Counted from the first letter of the stretch, positions 33,230 through 42,796 are shown. The stretch is 64,000 nucleotides of DNA from Lachnospiraceae bacterium (GCA_017461045.1 JAFTZJ010000022.1:31929-95928); one strand, 5' to 3'. The notes: a model not told the origin generated them from the sequence alone. Program-made: numbers and translations.

Positions 33230-33955
33230 ATGGCAAAGAACAAAGAAGAAAAGGCAGGAGCAAAGTTTCTTGCTGTAGTCATTGTATTTCTTATAGTGGT
33301 TGTTTGGATTGCGGCCATGATTATATTGATTAAATTAGATGTGGGTAATTTTGGTAGTCAGATATTGAGACCGGTGCTGAAAGATGTTCCGGTGGTAAAA
33401 CTGATACTTCCGCCTGCTTCCGATGAAGAAGCAGCAATGGAAACGGATTTGCCATATAAAAACCTTTCTGATGCTTTGGAACGGATTGAAGCATTGGAAG
33501 CAATTAATGCAGATAATGAAGTATTAATTCAAGAACAACAGGAACAACTTCTTGAAAAAGACAACGAAATTGCCCGATTAAGAGTGTTTGAAGACGAACA
33601 AGAATCATTTAATGAAATAAAAAGTGAATTTTATAGTGAAGTGGTCTATGGAAATACGGCACCAGATGCCGATACATATATTGAGTGGTATGAATCAATC
33701 GATGCAGAAGCTGCGGAAGAGATTTATCGACAGGTGATTGCTCAGCAGTCATCCAGTGATGAAATCAAAGAATTAGCGAATACATACGCGGAAATGGATC
33801 CGGCGGCTGCTGCAGAAATTCTTCAAACCATGGGAGGGAATTTGGATACCGTTGCAGAGATTATGGATAACATGACTTCTACAGATAAAGCAGAGATTCT
33901 GGAAGCTATGGACCCGAATTTTGCGGCGAATATTACAAAGAAACTCATGCCTTAA
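33230..33955 (+). CDS. MotE/YlxF-like flagellar membrane protein
   Basis: A 241-residue protein with one N-terminal membrane helix (~14-37; FLAVVIVFLIVVVWIAAMIILI), a coiled coil (~75-125; repeated E-L-L-E-K-D-N patterns) and a C-terminal MgtE-N-like domain (~165-240; YAEMDPAAAAEILQTMGG, EILEAMDPNFAANI). It corresponds to YlxF of Bacillus and to the MotE family by position and layout. The exact function is not settled. Position between fliJ and fliK is conserved. Confidence 0.82.
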   Translation: MAKNKEEKAGAKFLAVVIVFLIVVVWIAAMIILIKLDVGNFGSQILRPVLKDVPVVKLILPPASDEEAAMETDLPYKNLSDALERIEALEAINADNEVLIQEQQEQLLEKDNEIARLRVFEDEQESFNEIKSEFYSEVVYGNTAPDADTYIEWYESIDAEAAEEIYRQVIAQQSSSDEIKELANTYAEMDPAAAAEILQTMGGNLDTVAEIMDNMTSTDKAEILEAMDPNFAANITKKLMP

Positions 33956-34018
33956 TTTCGTTACCAATATGCGGTGCATATTTGGATAAATACAATGAAA
34001 GAAAGGAGGACAATTGCA

Positions 34019-35494
34019 TTGTTGACACAGAGAACGAATTTAGCAAATCTTGTCACTACCATTCACAGTGAACGGACTGCCGAAACCGTAGCACCTGGGT
34101 TAGCAGAATCTTTTCAGTCTTTTGTAACCGAAGGCAATCAGCGTTGGAATGAAGATGTATCTGCAACGAATGTAGAAGCGACAAAACCAACTACAGATAC
34201 CAGCCACAAGGATGCGTATGAAAAAGAAAAGGTATCTACCGATTCTTATTCCGTTAGCAAAGAAAAAGTGCAGAATTCTGTGGAAGAGCCAAGGGATACA
34301 GTAGCAGAAGAACTTTCAGAAGAAGACCTTGCTGAATTACAGGAAGGAATTCGGGATGTTTTGAAAGAAGCTTTAGATATGACGGATGAAGAGATTGATG
34401 AAATCTTGGCAACCACCAACTTAAGTCTTCTAAGCTTATTACAACCGGAGAATCTTCAAGAATTTTTATTAACTGCAACTGAAAATGAACCAATTGATTT
34501 GTTAACTAACAGCTCATTAATTGATGTATTCCAACAAATGAACACAGAAATGGAAACATTGGTACAGGAAATGAATATTGACACCAACCAATTAGAGCAA
34601 ATTGTTACAAATGAACTGGAACTGTTAGAACAAACGAATGTGAATACTTCGGAAGTTCAAAACCAATCACAGGAGCAACCGTTACCGAAGGATGTAAAAA
34701 CAGAACAATCAGTAATTGAACCGGAACAAGGATTGGAGCAGACGGATGAACAGACCATACAGATGGAAACAGTTCAACCGAAAGACGTACCGGAGGAAGG
34801 ATTGCCACAAGACAAGAATCTGACAACCACTGATACACCGGAACAATTTACTGTAACGGAAGAGTCTACGGGGATTGAAGTACAGGTGGAGAGTCATCAG
34901 AATGAACAAGGTCAGAGTGCAGGACAGAATCGTGGTCAGAATCTGGAACAGACACAGCAAGGCATTGCAGGCGATATTGTAAATCAACTTTCACAGGCAG
35001 TGAATGAACTGGAACAGACTTCAGTAAGCTTTAGCACAGATGTACGTCAGGCAGAAATCATTCAGCAGGTTATCGAACAGATTCGTGTGACTTCCGGAAA
35101 CGATATGAATCGGATTGAGGTTCAGTTGTATCCACAGCATTTGGGACGGGTTCAGATTCAGGTAATGATGAAGAATGGTGTGATGACTGCACAAATTAAT
35201 GCAGAAACAGAAATGGCAAAAGAAGCAATTGAAAGTCAGCTTCAACAGTTAAAGGAAACCTTCCAGGAGAAGAGTATCCATGTAGAAGCAGTAGAAGTAA
35301 GTGTTGGAACTTCTAATTTCCAAAGAGAACAGGATCGTCAGGATTCCGCTAAAGAACAGCAGGGAACCCAGTCCAGAGGAAGAAGACTACGATTAGATGA
35401 ATTTGGAATGCCGGTTGATGAATTGACAGAAGAAGAACAGGCAACTACAGAACGACTGGAAGCACAGGGTGCAAGTGTAGAATTTACAGCATAG
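34019..35494 (+). CDS. fliK: Flagellar hook-length control protein FliK
   Basis: A 491-residue secreted ruler. The long, Glu/Gln/Thr-rich variable N-terminal region is followed by the conserved Flg_hook domain (~355-440; NRIEVQLYPQHLGRVQIQV, EMAKEAIESQLQQLKETF). The start is TTG at 34019, 9 bases after AAAGGAGG. An upstream GTG at 33974 and ATG at 33995 lie before that site, and a second TTG at 34022 is possible. Confidence 0.9.
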   Translation: MLTQRTNLANLVTTIHSERTAETVAPGLAESFQSFVTEGNQRWNEDVSATNVEATKPTTDTSHKDAYEKEKVSTDSYSVSKEKVQNSVEEPRDTVAEELSEEDLAELQEGIRDVLKEALDMTDEEIDEILATTNLSLLSLLQPENLQEFLLTATENEPIDLLTNSSLIDVFQQMNTEMETLVQEMNIDTNQLEQIVTNELELLEQTNVNTSEVQNQSQEQPLPKDVKTEQSVIEPEQGLEQTDEQTIQMETVQPKDVPEEGLPQDKNLTTTDTPEQFTVTEESTGIEVQVESHQNEQGQSAGQNRGQNLEQTQQGIAGDIVNQLSQAVNELEQTSVSFSTDVRQAEIIQQVIEQIRVTSGNDMNRIEVQLYPQHLGRVQIQVMMKNGVMTAQINAETEMAKEAIESQLQQLKETFQEKSIHVEAVEVSVGTSNFQREQDRQDSAKEQQGTQSRGRRLRLDEFGMPVDELTEEEQATTERLEAQGASVEFTA

Positions 35495-35530
35495 TACTTA
35501 CAAAATATATTATTACGAAAGGAGAAAAAT

Positions 35531-36052
35531 ATGGCAGTAAGTGGAATTGATACTTCTATGGCGGCAGATTTAACCAAGAAGACAGACAAAAAAGAAAACA
35601 GCGCATTAGATAAAGATGCATTTTTACAGTTGTTGGTTACTCAGATGCAGCATCAGGATCCGTTACAACCGACAGATAATACAGAGTATATGTCGCAGTT
35701 GGCACAGTTCTCTGAGATGGAAGCTATGAATAATCTGAATACAAAGTATTCTCATACTCAGGCAATGAATCTGGTTGGTGAATATGTATTATTGAATACC
35801 ACAGATACATCCGGTAATTTGAAGCAGGTTGCTGGTTTGGTACAGTATGTTACCATTAATAATAATCAGGCACTGTTACGTGTGAATGATGAGTATTATT
35901 CTATGGATGAATTTGATTCTGTTGTGGATTGGGATTACGTAGAATACATAAATAATCAGAATGGTACAACAAATGAGTCAACTAAGACAGAAAACACTGA
36001 GGATAGCGATAAGGCTGACACAACTGTAGATACAGAAAATGCAACTGAGTAG
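35531..36052 (+). CDS. flgD: Hook assembly scaffold protein FlgD
   Basis: A 173-residue hook cap. The conserved N-terminus reads DKDAFLQLLVTQMQHQDPLQPTDN with YMSQLAQFSEMEAMNNLN. The usual C-terminal FLN domains are shortened and replaced by a Thr/Glu/Asp-rich tail (~145-173). It follows fliK with a GAAAGGAG site. Short versions are common in Clostridia. Confidence 0.93.
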   Translation: MAVSGIDTSMAADLTKKTDKKENSALDKDAFLQLLVTQMQHQDPLQPTDNTEYMSQLAQFSEMEAMNNLNTKYSHTQAMNLVGEYVLLNTTDTSGNLKQVAGLVQYVTINNNQALLRVNDEYYSMDEFDSVVDWDYVEYINNQNGTTNESTKTENTEDSDKADTTVDTENATE

Positions 36053-36086
36053 TACATTCTGATAAATGCTGAAAGGAGTGGTGGGA

Positions 36087-36503
36087 ATGAACCAGATAGG
36101 AAATCCCGTATATTCCATTGATCAGCTGGCAGGTGAATACCTAAAACAGAAGAAAACTCAGGTTACGACAAAGGAATCGTCAAGTACGCTATCCTTTCAA
36201 GAGGTGTTGCAGTACAAACAAGGTGCTTTTCAACGAAATCTGGAAGCGACATCCGTTTCATTTTCCAAGCACGCATGTGAACGATTACATAGTCGCAATA
36301 TTCATCTGACAGAAACGCAGATGCAACGGCTGAATCAAGGGATTGAGCAGGCAAGAGATAAAAATATTAATGAGTCACTGGTTATGTTAGATAACCTGGC
36401 GTTCATTGTAAATGTTAGAAATAACACAGTAATTACCGCCTTAGATCAGGGTGGAGATGCAAATCACGTTTTTACAAATATTGATGGAGCTGTAATTATT
36501 TAA
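36087..36503 (+). CDS. TIGR02530-family flagellar operon protein
   Basis: A 138-residue protein between flgD and flgE. It carries the conserved block FSKHACERLHSRNIHLTETQ, QAREKNI-like QARDKNINESLV and FIVNVRNNTVITALD, which matches the 'flagellar operon protein' family TIGR02530 (function unknown). The ATG at 36087 follows AAGGAG with GTGGTGGGA between; the in-frame ATG at 36066 lies before that site. Confidence 0.85.
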   Translation: MNQIGNPVYSIDQLAGEYLKQKKTQVTTKESSSTLSFQEVLQYKQGAFQRNLEATSVSFSKHACERLHSRNIHLTETQMQRLNQGIEQARDKNINESLVMLDNLAFIVNVRNNTVITALDQGGDANHVFTNIDGAVII

Positions 36504-36580
36504 GCTGGACCGATAAGGAAGCTTAAGATTCCCGACTGACAGAAGGAATCCATGCAGCAAAACGAAGGAGGTCATGTATT

Positions 36581-37888
36581 ATGATGAGATCATTATATTC
36601 TGGTGTAGCAGGATTGAAAACACACCAGACCAGAATGGACGTAATAGGTAACAATATTGCTAACGTTAATACCGTTGGTTTTAAGGGAAGTAACGTTCAA
36701 TTTATGGATGTTTTATACCAGACATCACAGCGTGCAACCGGTTCGAATCCGGCAAATGGTGCCGGTGGTACCAATGCAAAGCAGATTGGTTTGGGTATAA
36801 CAACCGCAAGTATTACCAAGCAGTTATCCGGAACCGGTTCTGCTGAAACAACCAATAACCCGTACGACTTAATGTTGAATAGTGATTCGTTCTTTATCGT
36901 TAGTCGTGGAAATATGAATTACTTTACAAAAGTAGGTGCATTCCAGATGGATGGTGCCGGATATCTTGTAACCGGAACCGGTGAATTAGTAATGGGATGG
37001 CAGGTGGATCCGGACGATCCGACTCAGATTCGTAAAGATACCGTTTCTGCATTACAGGTAGAGTCTCCGGAAAATCAGTATTCAGAACCGCAGGCAACTA
37101 CAGCTGCCTATGTTTCCGGTAATATTGATAAGACAGATGCTGTTTTTGAAGATGGCGGTGCTAAGATTATGAATGTAACCATTTATGATGAGAAGGGTTA
37201 TGGTTACAATGTAAAGATGAATGTAAGACAGAACAATACAGCTGACCAGAATACATATACAGTAAGTATTGAGAGTATTACGGATAGTAACAATGTACCG
37301 ATTACTGCCGGTTATCAGTTAAGTGGCGATCAGTTGGTATTTGACCCGGATACCGGTGCATTCCAGAGTATTGGTGGCGGTGATGCCATTACATTGACAA
37401 TCAATGATGATGCATTCAAGCCGATTAGCATTGATTTCAGTACCTCTACCATGTATGCAACCAGTGCGTCATCAACCATTAAGTTAAACAAGGGTGACTT
37501 AAAAGGCTTAGGTGGTGGCCGTAAGGTTGGTAAATTGGATGAGGTTAGTATTAATACAGACGGTAAGATTTACGGTGTGTATGATAATGGTGAAGAGAAG
37601 CTGTTAGGACAGATTGCAGTTGCTAAATTTGCGAATCCTGCAGGTTTGGAGGCAATCGGTAACAGTATGTATCAGACTACTCAGAACTCTGGTGATTTTG
37701 ATGGTATCGGACAAGAGGTAACCGAAGGTGGCGGAACTATGTCACAGGGTGTTATTGAAATGTCTGACGTTGACCTTTCAACAGAGTTTACAGATATGAT
37801 TGTTACCCAGAGAGGTTTCCAGGCAAACTCTCGTATTATTACAACATCTGATACTATGTTGGAAGAATTAATCAACCTGAAGCGTTAA
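36581..37888 (+). CDS. flgE: Flagellar hook protein FlgE
   Basis: A 435-residue structural subunit of the hook. Residues 1-~30 contain the rod/hook motif (MDVIGNNIANVNTVGFKGSNV), and the C-terminal helix begins STEFTDMIVTQRGFQANSRIITTSDTMLEELINLKR. The middle D1/D2 domains are larger than in rod proteins. The leader holds a small hairpin (GATTCC 36527 / GGAATC 36545) and an AAGGAGGTC site. Confidence 0.97.
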   Translation: MMRSLYSGVAGLKTHQTRMDVIGNNIANVNTVGFKGSNVQFMDVLYQTSQRATGSNPANGAGGTNAKQIGLGITTASITKQLSGTGSAETTNNPYDLMLNSDSFFIVSRGNMNYFTKVGAFQMDGAGYLVTGTGELVMGWQVDPDDPTQIRKDTVSALQVESPENQYSEPQATTAAYVSGNIDKTDAVFEDGGAKIMNVTIYDEKGYGYNVKMNVRQNNTADQNTYTVSIESITDSNNVPITAGYQLSGDQLVFDPDTGAFQSIGGGDAITLTINDDAFKPISIDFSTSTMYATSASSTIKLNKGDLKGLGGGRKVGKLDEVSINTDGKIYGVYDNGEEKLLGQIAVAKFANPAGLEAIGNSMYQTTQNSGDFDGIGQEVTEGGGTMSQGVIEMSDVDLSTEFTDMIVTQRGFQANSRIITTSDTMLEELINLKR

Positions 37889-37899
37889 TAGAATATAAT

Positions 37900-37966
37900 C
37901 TCCGGTTTTTGTCAAAAATCGGAGTGGCAATACGCACACAATTTGCGAAAAAGCAGTTGTGTGCGT
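37900..37966 (+). terminator. Two successive hairpins after flgE (possible partial terminator)
   Basis: Hairpin 1: CTCCGGTTTTT (37900-37910) / AAAAATCGGAG (37914-37924). Hairpin 2: a perfect 10-bp ACGCACACAA (37932-37941) / TTGTGTGCGT (37957-37966), followed by the T-rich GTTTGTTATTGTTT. It may attenuate transcription between the hook-rod genes and the flbD-motAB-fliL genes. Confidence 0.5.
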
Positions 37967-38046
37967 GTTTGTTATTGTTTATGGTTGTATTCATTTCAGA
38001 TTTTCTATGGAAAATACACGAAAAAAGCAAAAACTTATGGCGAATT

Positions 38047-38061
38047 ACTACATCTTGTAGT
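38047..38061. promoter_or_regulatory. 15-bp palindrome upstream of flbD
   Basis: ACTACA-TCT-TGTAGT (38047-38061), directly abutting a TACAAT (38061-38066). It is an operator-like site next to a -10-like element, about 45 bases before flbD. Which protein, if any, binds it is unknown. Confidence 0.4.
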
Positions 38062-38108
38062 ACAATGGAAATTGAGAACAATTATTTGTGGAAAAGGGGC
38101 GTGAACAA

Positions 38109-38312
38109 ATGATTGAATTAACCAGATATAATGAGACGAAATTCACATTAAATGCTGAGAAAATAGAAATGATTGAAGAAACACCGGATACTGTCATTAC
38201 ATTGACTACCGGTAAGAAAATAATTGTAAAAGAGAGTAGACAAGAGGTGTCTAATTTAGTAAAATTATACAGATATGAAGTTTTTTCTGGAAAGAATCTG
38301 GATTTAGGATAA
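38109..38312 (+). CDS. flbD: Flagellar protein FlbD (SwrD-like)
   Basis: A 67-residue protein beginning MIELTRYNETKFTLNAEKIEMIEETPDTVITL with the GKKIIVKES pattern, the FlbD/SwrD (YlzI) family. In Bacillus SwrD raises motor torque. The ATG at 38109 follows AAGGGG; a GTG at 38088 upstream is not needed. Confidence 0.93.
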   Translation: MIELTRYNETKFTLNAEKIEMIEETPDTVITLTTGKKIIVKESRQEVSNLVKLYRYEVFSGKNLDLG

Positions 38313-38326
38313 AGAGGTGACGGAAG

Positions 38327-39127
38327 TTGGATATAGCTAGTATTTTAGGTTTGATTTTATGTGGCGTACTGATGATTTTCGGTATTGTTTTTGATAAAAA
38401 CACAGGTGTTGTGATGTCAAAGTTAGGAAACTTCTTTGATGTTCCGTCTTTGTTAATTACGTTTGGCGGTACTTTTATGTGTGTACTGGCGTCATCACCG
38501 CTAAAGGATTTTGTTAGTGGTTTAAAGTCATTCACTTTGATATTAAAGGTACCAAAGGTAGATGAAGCTGCCATCATTCGTCAGATTATTGACTTGTCAA
38601 ATATTGCAAGAAAAGAAGGTCTTCTGGCATTGGAGGAGTCAGCCAATTCTTTGGATGATGAATTTATGAGAAAGGGTATTCTGTTAATTGTGGATGGTAC
38701 GGATCCGGAATTGGTTCGCAACATTCTTGAAACAGAATTAATAAATATTGATTCCAGACATAAGAAACTGATTGGTTTTTGGAAGAACGTTGCTGCTATG
38801 GGTCCTGCTTGGGGTATGATTGGTACTCTGATTGGTTTGATTAACATGTTGAAGGATTTGTCAGATCCGGATTCTATTGGTCCGAATATGTCGGTAGCAT
38901 TGATTACAACCTTATACGGTTCCATGTTGGCAAACTGGGTAGCAACTCCGGTTGCAACGAAGTTAGCAACCAATAATGAAATAGAGATTATGATGAAAGA
39001 AGTTATGATTGAAGGATTATTATCAATTCAGGCTGGTGAGAATCCACGTGTAATTGAAGAGAAGTTAAAATCCTTCATGTCACCGACAATTAGAAATAAG
39101 ATGTCAGAAGGTGCAGGTGAGGAATAA
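38327..39127 (+). CDS. motA: Motility stator protein MotA
   Basis: A 266-residue membrane stator component with four helices. It carries the family GFWKNVAAMGPAWGMIGTLIGLINML and ALITTLYGSMLANWVATPVATKL, plus the charged cytoplasmic loop that touches FliG. It starts with TTG at 38327 after AAAGAGGTGACGG. Its stop codon overlaps the motB start (TAATG). Confidence 0.96.
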   Translation: MDIASILGLILCGVLMIFGIVFDKNTGVVMSKLGNFFDVPSLLITFGGTFMCVLASSPLKDFVSGLKSFTLILKVPKVDEAAIIRQIIDLSNIARKEGLLALEESANSLDDEFMRKGILLIVDGTDPELVRNILETELINIDSRHKKLIGFWKNVAAMGPAWGMIGTLIGLINMLKDLSDPDSIGPNMSVALITTLYGSMLANWVATPVATKLATNNEIEIMMKEVMIEGLLSIQAGENPRVIEEKLKSFMSPTIRNKMSEGAGEE

Positions 39128-40035
39128 TGGCAAAGCGGAAAGAAGAACAACCGGATGAGGGTTCGCCGGCATGGATGTCCACGTTTAGTGATTTAATGAA
39201 CTTACTTTTGTGCTTTTTCGTATTATTGTTTGCCAGTTCAACTATGGATGAAGGAAAGATTCAGCAGATTGCTGCATCCTTCCAGAATATATCCTTTTCT
39301 ATTTTTGACCAGACCACACAAATGGTGCAAAATGGGCAGATGGTGAGTGGTGGCGTCACGCAACTACAGAATGTTCAGTCTATGATGCAAGAAGTTGGAA
39401 AAGCGATTGAAAGTCCGAATGGAAATGATCCAATTGCTGAAGATTCCAATAATCAGAATTTGGATGGTGAAGAAAACGGACAAAGCGGCGGAGTTGCATC
39501 CACTGAAAACGATGGCGAATTAGATATGGAAGCCTTGCAAAATCAAATGGAACAAGCCGGATTAGAACAATCGGAAGAAATGTATCAGGAGATTTCGGAG
39601 GCATTGGAAAGCTATACCATTGATGAACGAGTGCAAATTGATTACAATTATCAATATGTGGAATTGGACATGAATGGAGCATTGCTGTTTGATACCGGTG
39701 ATGCAGAGTTGAAAGAAGAATCTTACGTATTCATGGACAAAATTGCCATGATTCTTGTAACTTATCGGGATAGCATTATTGAAATTGAAGGACATACAGA
39801 CAATGTACCGATTCATACAGCCAAATATGAGAGTAACCGGTATTTGTCTACGGCAAGAGCGACAAATGTATATGAATATTTAATGGAGAATGCTGACTTA
39901 ATTGATGAAAATATGAAGGTGGCGGGATATGGAGAAAGTCGTCCTGCTGCATCTAATGACACTGAAGAGGGAAGAGCCCGAAATCGAAGAGTTGTGATTA
40001 AGATTTATAATCAATTAAGCTCGTCACAGGAATAG
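39127..40035 (+). CDS. motB: Motility stator protein MotB
   Basis: A 302-residue stator anchor. The single membrane helix includes the proton-path Asp in WMSTFSDLMNLLLCFFVLLFA. A Gln/Asn/Glu-rich linker and a C-terminal OmpA-like peptidoglycan-binding domain follow (GALLFDTGDAELKEES, EIEGHTDNVPI, GYGESRPAASNDTEEGRARNRRV). Coupled to motA. Confidence 0.97.
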   Translation: MAKRKEEQPDEGSPAWMSTFSDLMNLLLCFFVLLFASSTMDEGKIQQIAASFQNISFSIFDQTTQMVQNGQMVSGGVTQLQNVQSMMQEVGKAIESPNGNDPIAEDSNNQNLDGEENGQSGGVASTENDGELDMEALQNQMEQAGLEQSEEMYQEISEALESYTIDERVQIDYNYQYVELDMNGALLFDTGDAELKEESYVFMDKIAMILVTYRDSIIEIEGHTDNVPIHTAKYESNRYLSTARATNVYEYLMENADLIDENMKVAGYGESRPAASNDTEEGRARNRRVVIKIYNQLSSSQE

Positions 40036-40044
40036 GAGAAAGAA

Positions 40045-40575
40045 ATGAGAAAGAATTTAATTAGCATTATTATTTTAGCATTATGTATCGTAAATCTGGT
40101 ATTAAATGCATTGATGGTATTTGTTTTTGTACCGGCAATTAAGAAGACAGATAATTTAGTGACTGAAATTGCAGCTATTTTGAATCTTGAGTTGCGTGAA
40201 GACGGTGATGGAGTAATTCAACCTAGCATAGAAGATGTTCAGATATATACCTTAACAGAGGCAACTACTATTAATTTGAAGAATGATGGAACCGGAACCA
40301 ATGCTTATGCAATTATTGGCGTTTCTATTTCTATGGATGGAAGCTCAAAAGATTATGAGAGTGTTAGTACAAAGCTTGGTGAAACGGAAAGTTGGGTGTT
40401 TGATGTAACCAGAAGCGTGGTACAGGAATACACCTATACAGAAATTAATGATGCTGAGATTCAGAAACTTGTAAAACGGGAAATAACCGAAGGCTTACAG
40501 GAAAAGTATCAGACTGAATGTATTTATGATGTAACATTTAGTCAGTTTACAACACAGCAGTTTACTGCACAATAG
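40045..40575 (+). CDS. fliL: Flagellar basal body-associated protein FliL
   Basis: A 176-residue protein with an N-terminal membrane helix (~5-30) and an extracytoplasmic domain in the FliL pattern (YAIIGVSISMDGSSKDYE, VQEYTYTEIND, LVKREITEGLQ). It sits next to the stator and stabilises it. Placed before fliM, as in Bacillus. Confidence 0.9.
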   Translation: MRKNLISIIILALCIVNLVLNALMVFVFVPAIKKTDNLVTEIAAILNLELREDGDGVIQPSIEDVQIYTLTEATTINLKNDGTGTNAYAIIGVSISMDGSSKDYESVSTKLGETESWVFDVTRSVVQEYTYTEINDAEIQKLVKREITEGLQEKYQTECIYDVTFSQFTTQQFTAQ

Positions 40576-40630
40576 CAGTGTGAAATAGACAGCGTGGAAT
40601 GACAATCAACTGTGAAGGAGGTGAGTAAGC

Positions 40631-41608
40631 TTGGGAGAGGTACTGTCACAAAATGAGATAGACAATCTGCTGAAACAGTTAAGTAGCGGTGAGTTGGACA
40701 TGGATGAATACTCCGACGAACCTGCCCAGAAAATTAAAGATTATGATTTTGCAAGACCGGCAAAGTTTTCAAAGGAACATTTAAGAACCTTGGAGATTAT
40801 CTTCGAGCATTTTGGACGACTGGTATCTACCAATCTGCCGGCTTATCTCCGTAAAAATGTTCAGATGGAAGTCATGAATTCGGAAGCTGTTACATATTCT
40901 GAATTTACGAATGCGTTATCCAATCCTGTTTTGTTTGGTATTGTGAATTTTGAACCTCTAAAAGGTAATATAATAATTGAGTTTGCTTCTAATTTGGGAT
41001 TTGCAATTGTAGATCGCATGTTAGGAGGAACCGGAGAGCCCTTAGAAAAAATTCGTGATTATTCAGAAATCGAGTTGACGATTTTAGAACGAATATTCGC
41101 AATTTGTATTAATCTTCTGCGAGAACCGTGGAAGAATGTAGTAGAGATAGAACCGCGACTGGAACGAATCGAGACGAATTCCCAGTTCGCACAGATTATT
41201 TCACCAAGTGAAATGATTGCGATTGTTACGATTAATATGAAGATTGGTGAAGTAATGGGATTAATGAATATTTGTCTTCCGTTTATGACCTTAGAGGATG
41301 TTATGGACAAGCTGAATACGAAATACTGGTATTCAACCATGCAGACTGCAGAAGCCAATGCTTACTTTGATGTTATTGAAACAGCAATTGCAAAGGCGCA
41401 GATACCAATCAAGGCTGTTTTAGGAAATAGTACAATTTCCGTAAATGACTTTGTAAATCTGCAAAAAGGTGATATAATTAAGGTTGACAAACAATACGAA
41501 GATGAATTAGAGATTTATGTGGGTAATATATTGAAGTTCAAAGCTTTACCGGGTTCGGCTTCTGAGAACTATGCGGTAAAGATTACGAAAATAATCAGAG
41601 AGGAGTAA
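40631..41608 (+). CDS. fliM: Flagellar motor switch protein FliM
   Basis: A 325-residue C-ring protein that binds CheY-P at its N-terminal EIDNLLKQL peptide (LSQNEIDNLL, ~5-14). The CheC-like middle domain includes FLIM-family signatures, and the C-terminus is FliN-like (SVNDFVNLQKGDIIKVD). It begins with TTG at 40631 after the strong AAGGAGGTGAG; no ATG lies closer. Confidence 0.96.
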   Translation: MGEVLSQNEIDNLLKQLSSGELDMDEYSDEPAQKIKDYDFARPAKFSKEHLRTLEIIFEHFGRLVSTNLPAYLRKNVQMEVMNSEAVTYSEFTNALSNPVLFGIVNFEPLKGNIIIEFASNLGFAIVDRMLGGTGEPLEKIRDYSEIELTILERIFAICINLLREPWKNVVEIEPRLERIETNSQFAQIISPSEMIAIVTINMKIGEVMGLMNICLPFMTLEDVMDKLNTKYWYSTMQTAEANAYFDVIETAIAKAQIPIKAVLGNSTISVNDFVNLQKGDIIKVDKQYEDELEIYVGNILKFKALPGSASENYAVKITKIIREE

Positions 41609-41611
41609 AGT

Positions 41612-42775
41612 ATGGACGGAATGTTATCGCAAGAAGAGATTAATGCGCTACTTGGTGGACTGACAGAAGAATCTGCTCCTGCCGCTTCATCCGTAGACGA
41701 CGAATTATCTCCGGAAGAAAAAGACGTACTTGGTGAGATTTCCAATATCTGTATGGGTACGGCTGCAACAACTTTATATTCTCTTGTTAATCAGAAAGTA
41801 TCCATAAGTACACCAAAGGTTGCGTGTTGTTCTTGGGATGATTTGGCAAAAGAATACGGATTGCCTTGTGTTTTCATCAACATTGCATATGTTGAAGGAA
41901 TTCAAGGAAACAATCTTTTGATATTAATGGAAGATGATGTAAAAATCATCACTGACTTGATGATGGGTGGAGACGGTACCAATCTGGTGGATGTTTTATC
42001 TGACTTGCACTTGAGTGCAATCTGTGAAGCTATGAATCAGATGATGGGTTCCGCAGCGACGTCCATGTCCTCTATGTTGAATCGGAAGATTGATATTAGT
42101 CCTCCTGAAGCTGAACGATTAGAACTCGGAGCTGATCAACTGGGAAGTGTAGTAGAACGCTTTAGAGGACAGAGTTTTGTCAAAGTTTCTTTGAAAATGG
42201 AAATTGGCGACTTAGTCGATTCAAATATTATGCAGTTGTATCCGATTGATTTTGCAAAAGAATTACATCAAGCTTTTGCATCAAGTCTGGGCGGTACCAG
42301 TGAACCGGAACCGGCACCACAGCCGCAACCAACACCAGCACCGCAACCGCAGGCACAATCGACACCACAACCACAACCGGCAGCGGCACCGCAAATGCAA
42401 CCGCAGATGCAACCACAGATGCAACCATACGGTCAAATGCCATATGGATATGCACCACCAATGCAGGATGTGAATGTTCAACCGGTGCAGTTCCAAAGCT
42501 TTGCACCAGGTGTGAATCCAATTACCCAGCAAGAGAATATCGATTTGATTATGGATGTTCCGCTGGAGGTTACAGTCGAATTAGGACGTACGAAAATGTC
42601 CATTAAGGAGATTTTGGAGTTTGCACCGGGAACCATTGTGGAACTGGATAAGATTGCAGGGGAGCCAATTGATGTTTTAGTAAATGGTAAGATGGTTGCC
42701 AAAGGCGAGGTAGTAGTTATTGAAGAAAGCTTTGGTATCCGTATTACAGATATAGTGAAAACAAAAATGATTTAG
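41612..42775 (+). CDS. fliY: Flagellar switch phosphatase FliY
   Basis: A 387-residue FliY (CheC-like plus FliN). Residues 5-15 repeat the CheY-binding peptide (LSQEEINALLGG). The first CheC phosphatase site is E42-x-x-N45 (GEISNICMG) and the second is EAMN in LSAICEAMNQMMGSAA, so both are intact. A Pro/Gln-rich linker (~230-280; repeated PQPQ and MQPQ) leads to the C-terminal FliN domain (~300-387; DVPLEVTVELGRTKMSIKEIL). It dephosphorylates CheY-P at the switch and is part of the C-ring. Confidence 0.96.
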   Translation: MDGMLSQEEINALLGGLTEESAPAASSVDDELSPEEKDVLGEISNICMGTAATTLYSLVNQKVSISTPKVACCSWDDLAKEYGLPCVFINIAYVEGIQGNNLLILMEDDVKIITDLMMGGDGTNLVDVLSDLHLSAICEAMNQMMGSAATSMSSMLNRKIDISPPEAERLELGADQLGSVVERFRGQSFVKVSLKMEIGDLVDSNIMQLYPIDFAKELHQAFASSLGGTSEPEPAPQPQPTPAPQPQAQSTPQPQPAAAPQMQPQMQPQMQPYGQMPYGYAPPMQDVNVQPVQFQSFAPGVNPITQQENIDLIMDVPLEVTVELGRTKMSIKEILEFAPGTIVELDKIAGEPIDVLVNGKMVAKGEVVVIEESFGIRITDIVKTKMI

Positions 42776-42796
42776 TGATTAAAGAGGAGAAATGAT

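Noticed and set aside
37909-38112. 67-codon plus-strand frame before flbD
   Set aside because: It spans the two hairpins and the palindrome, lacks a good ribosome site, and reads as unusual low-complexity sequence.
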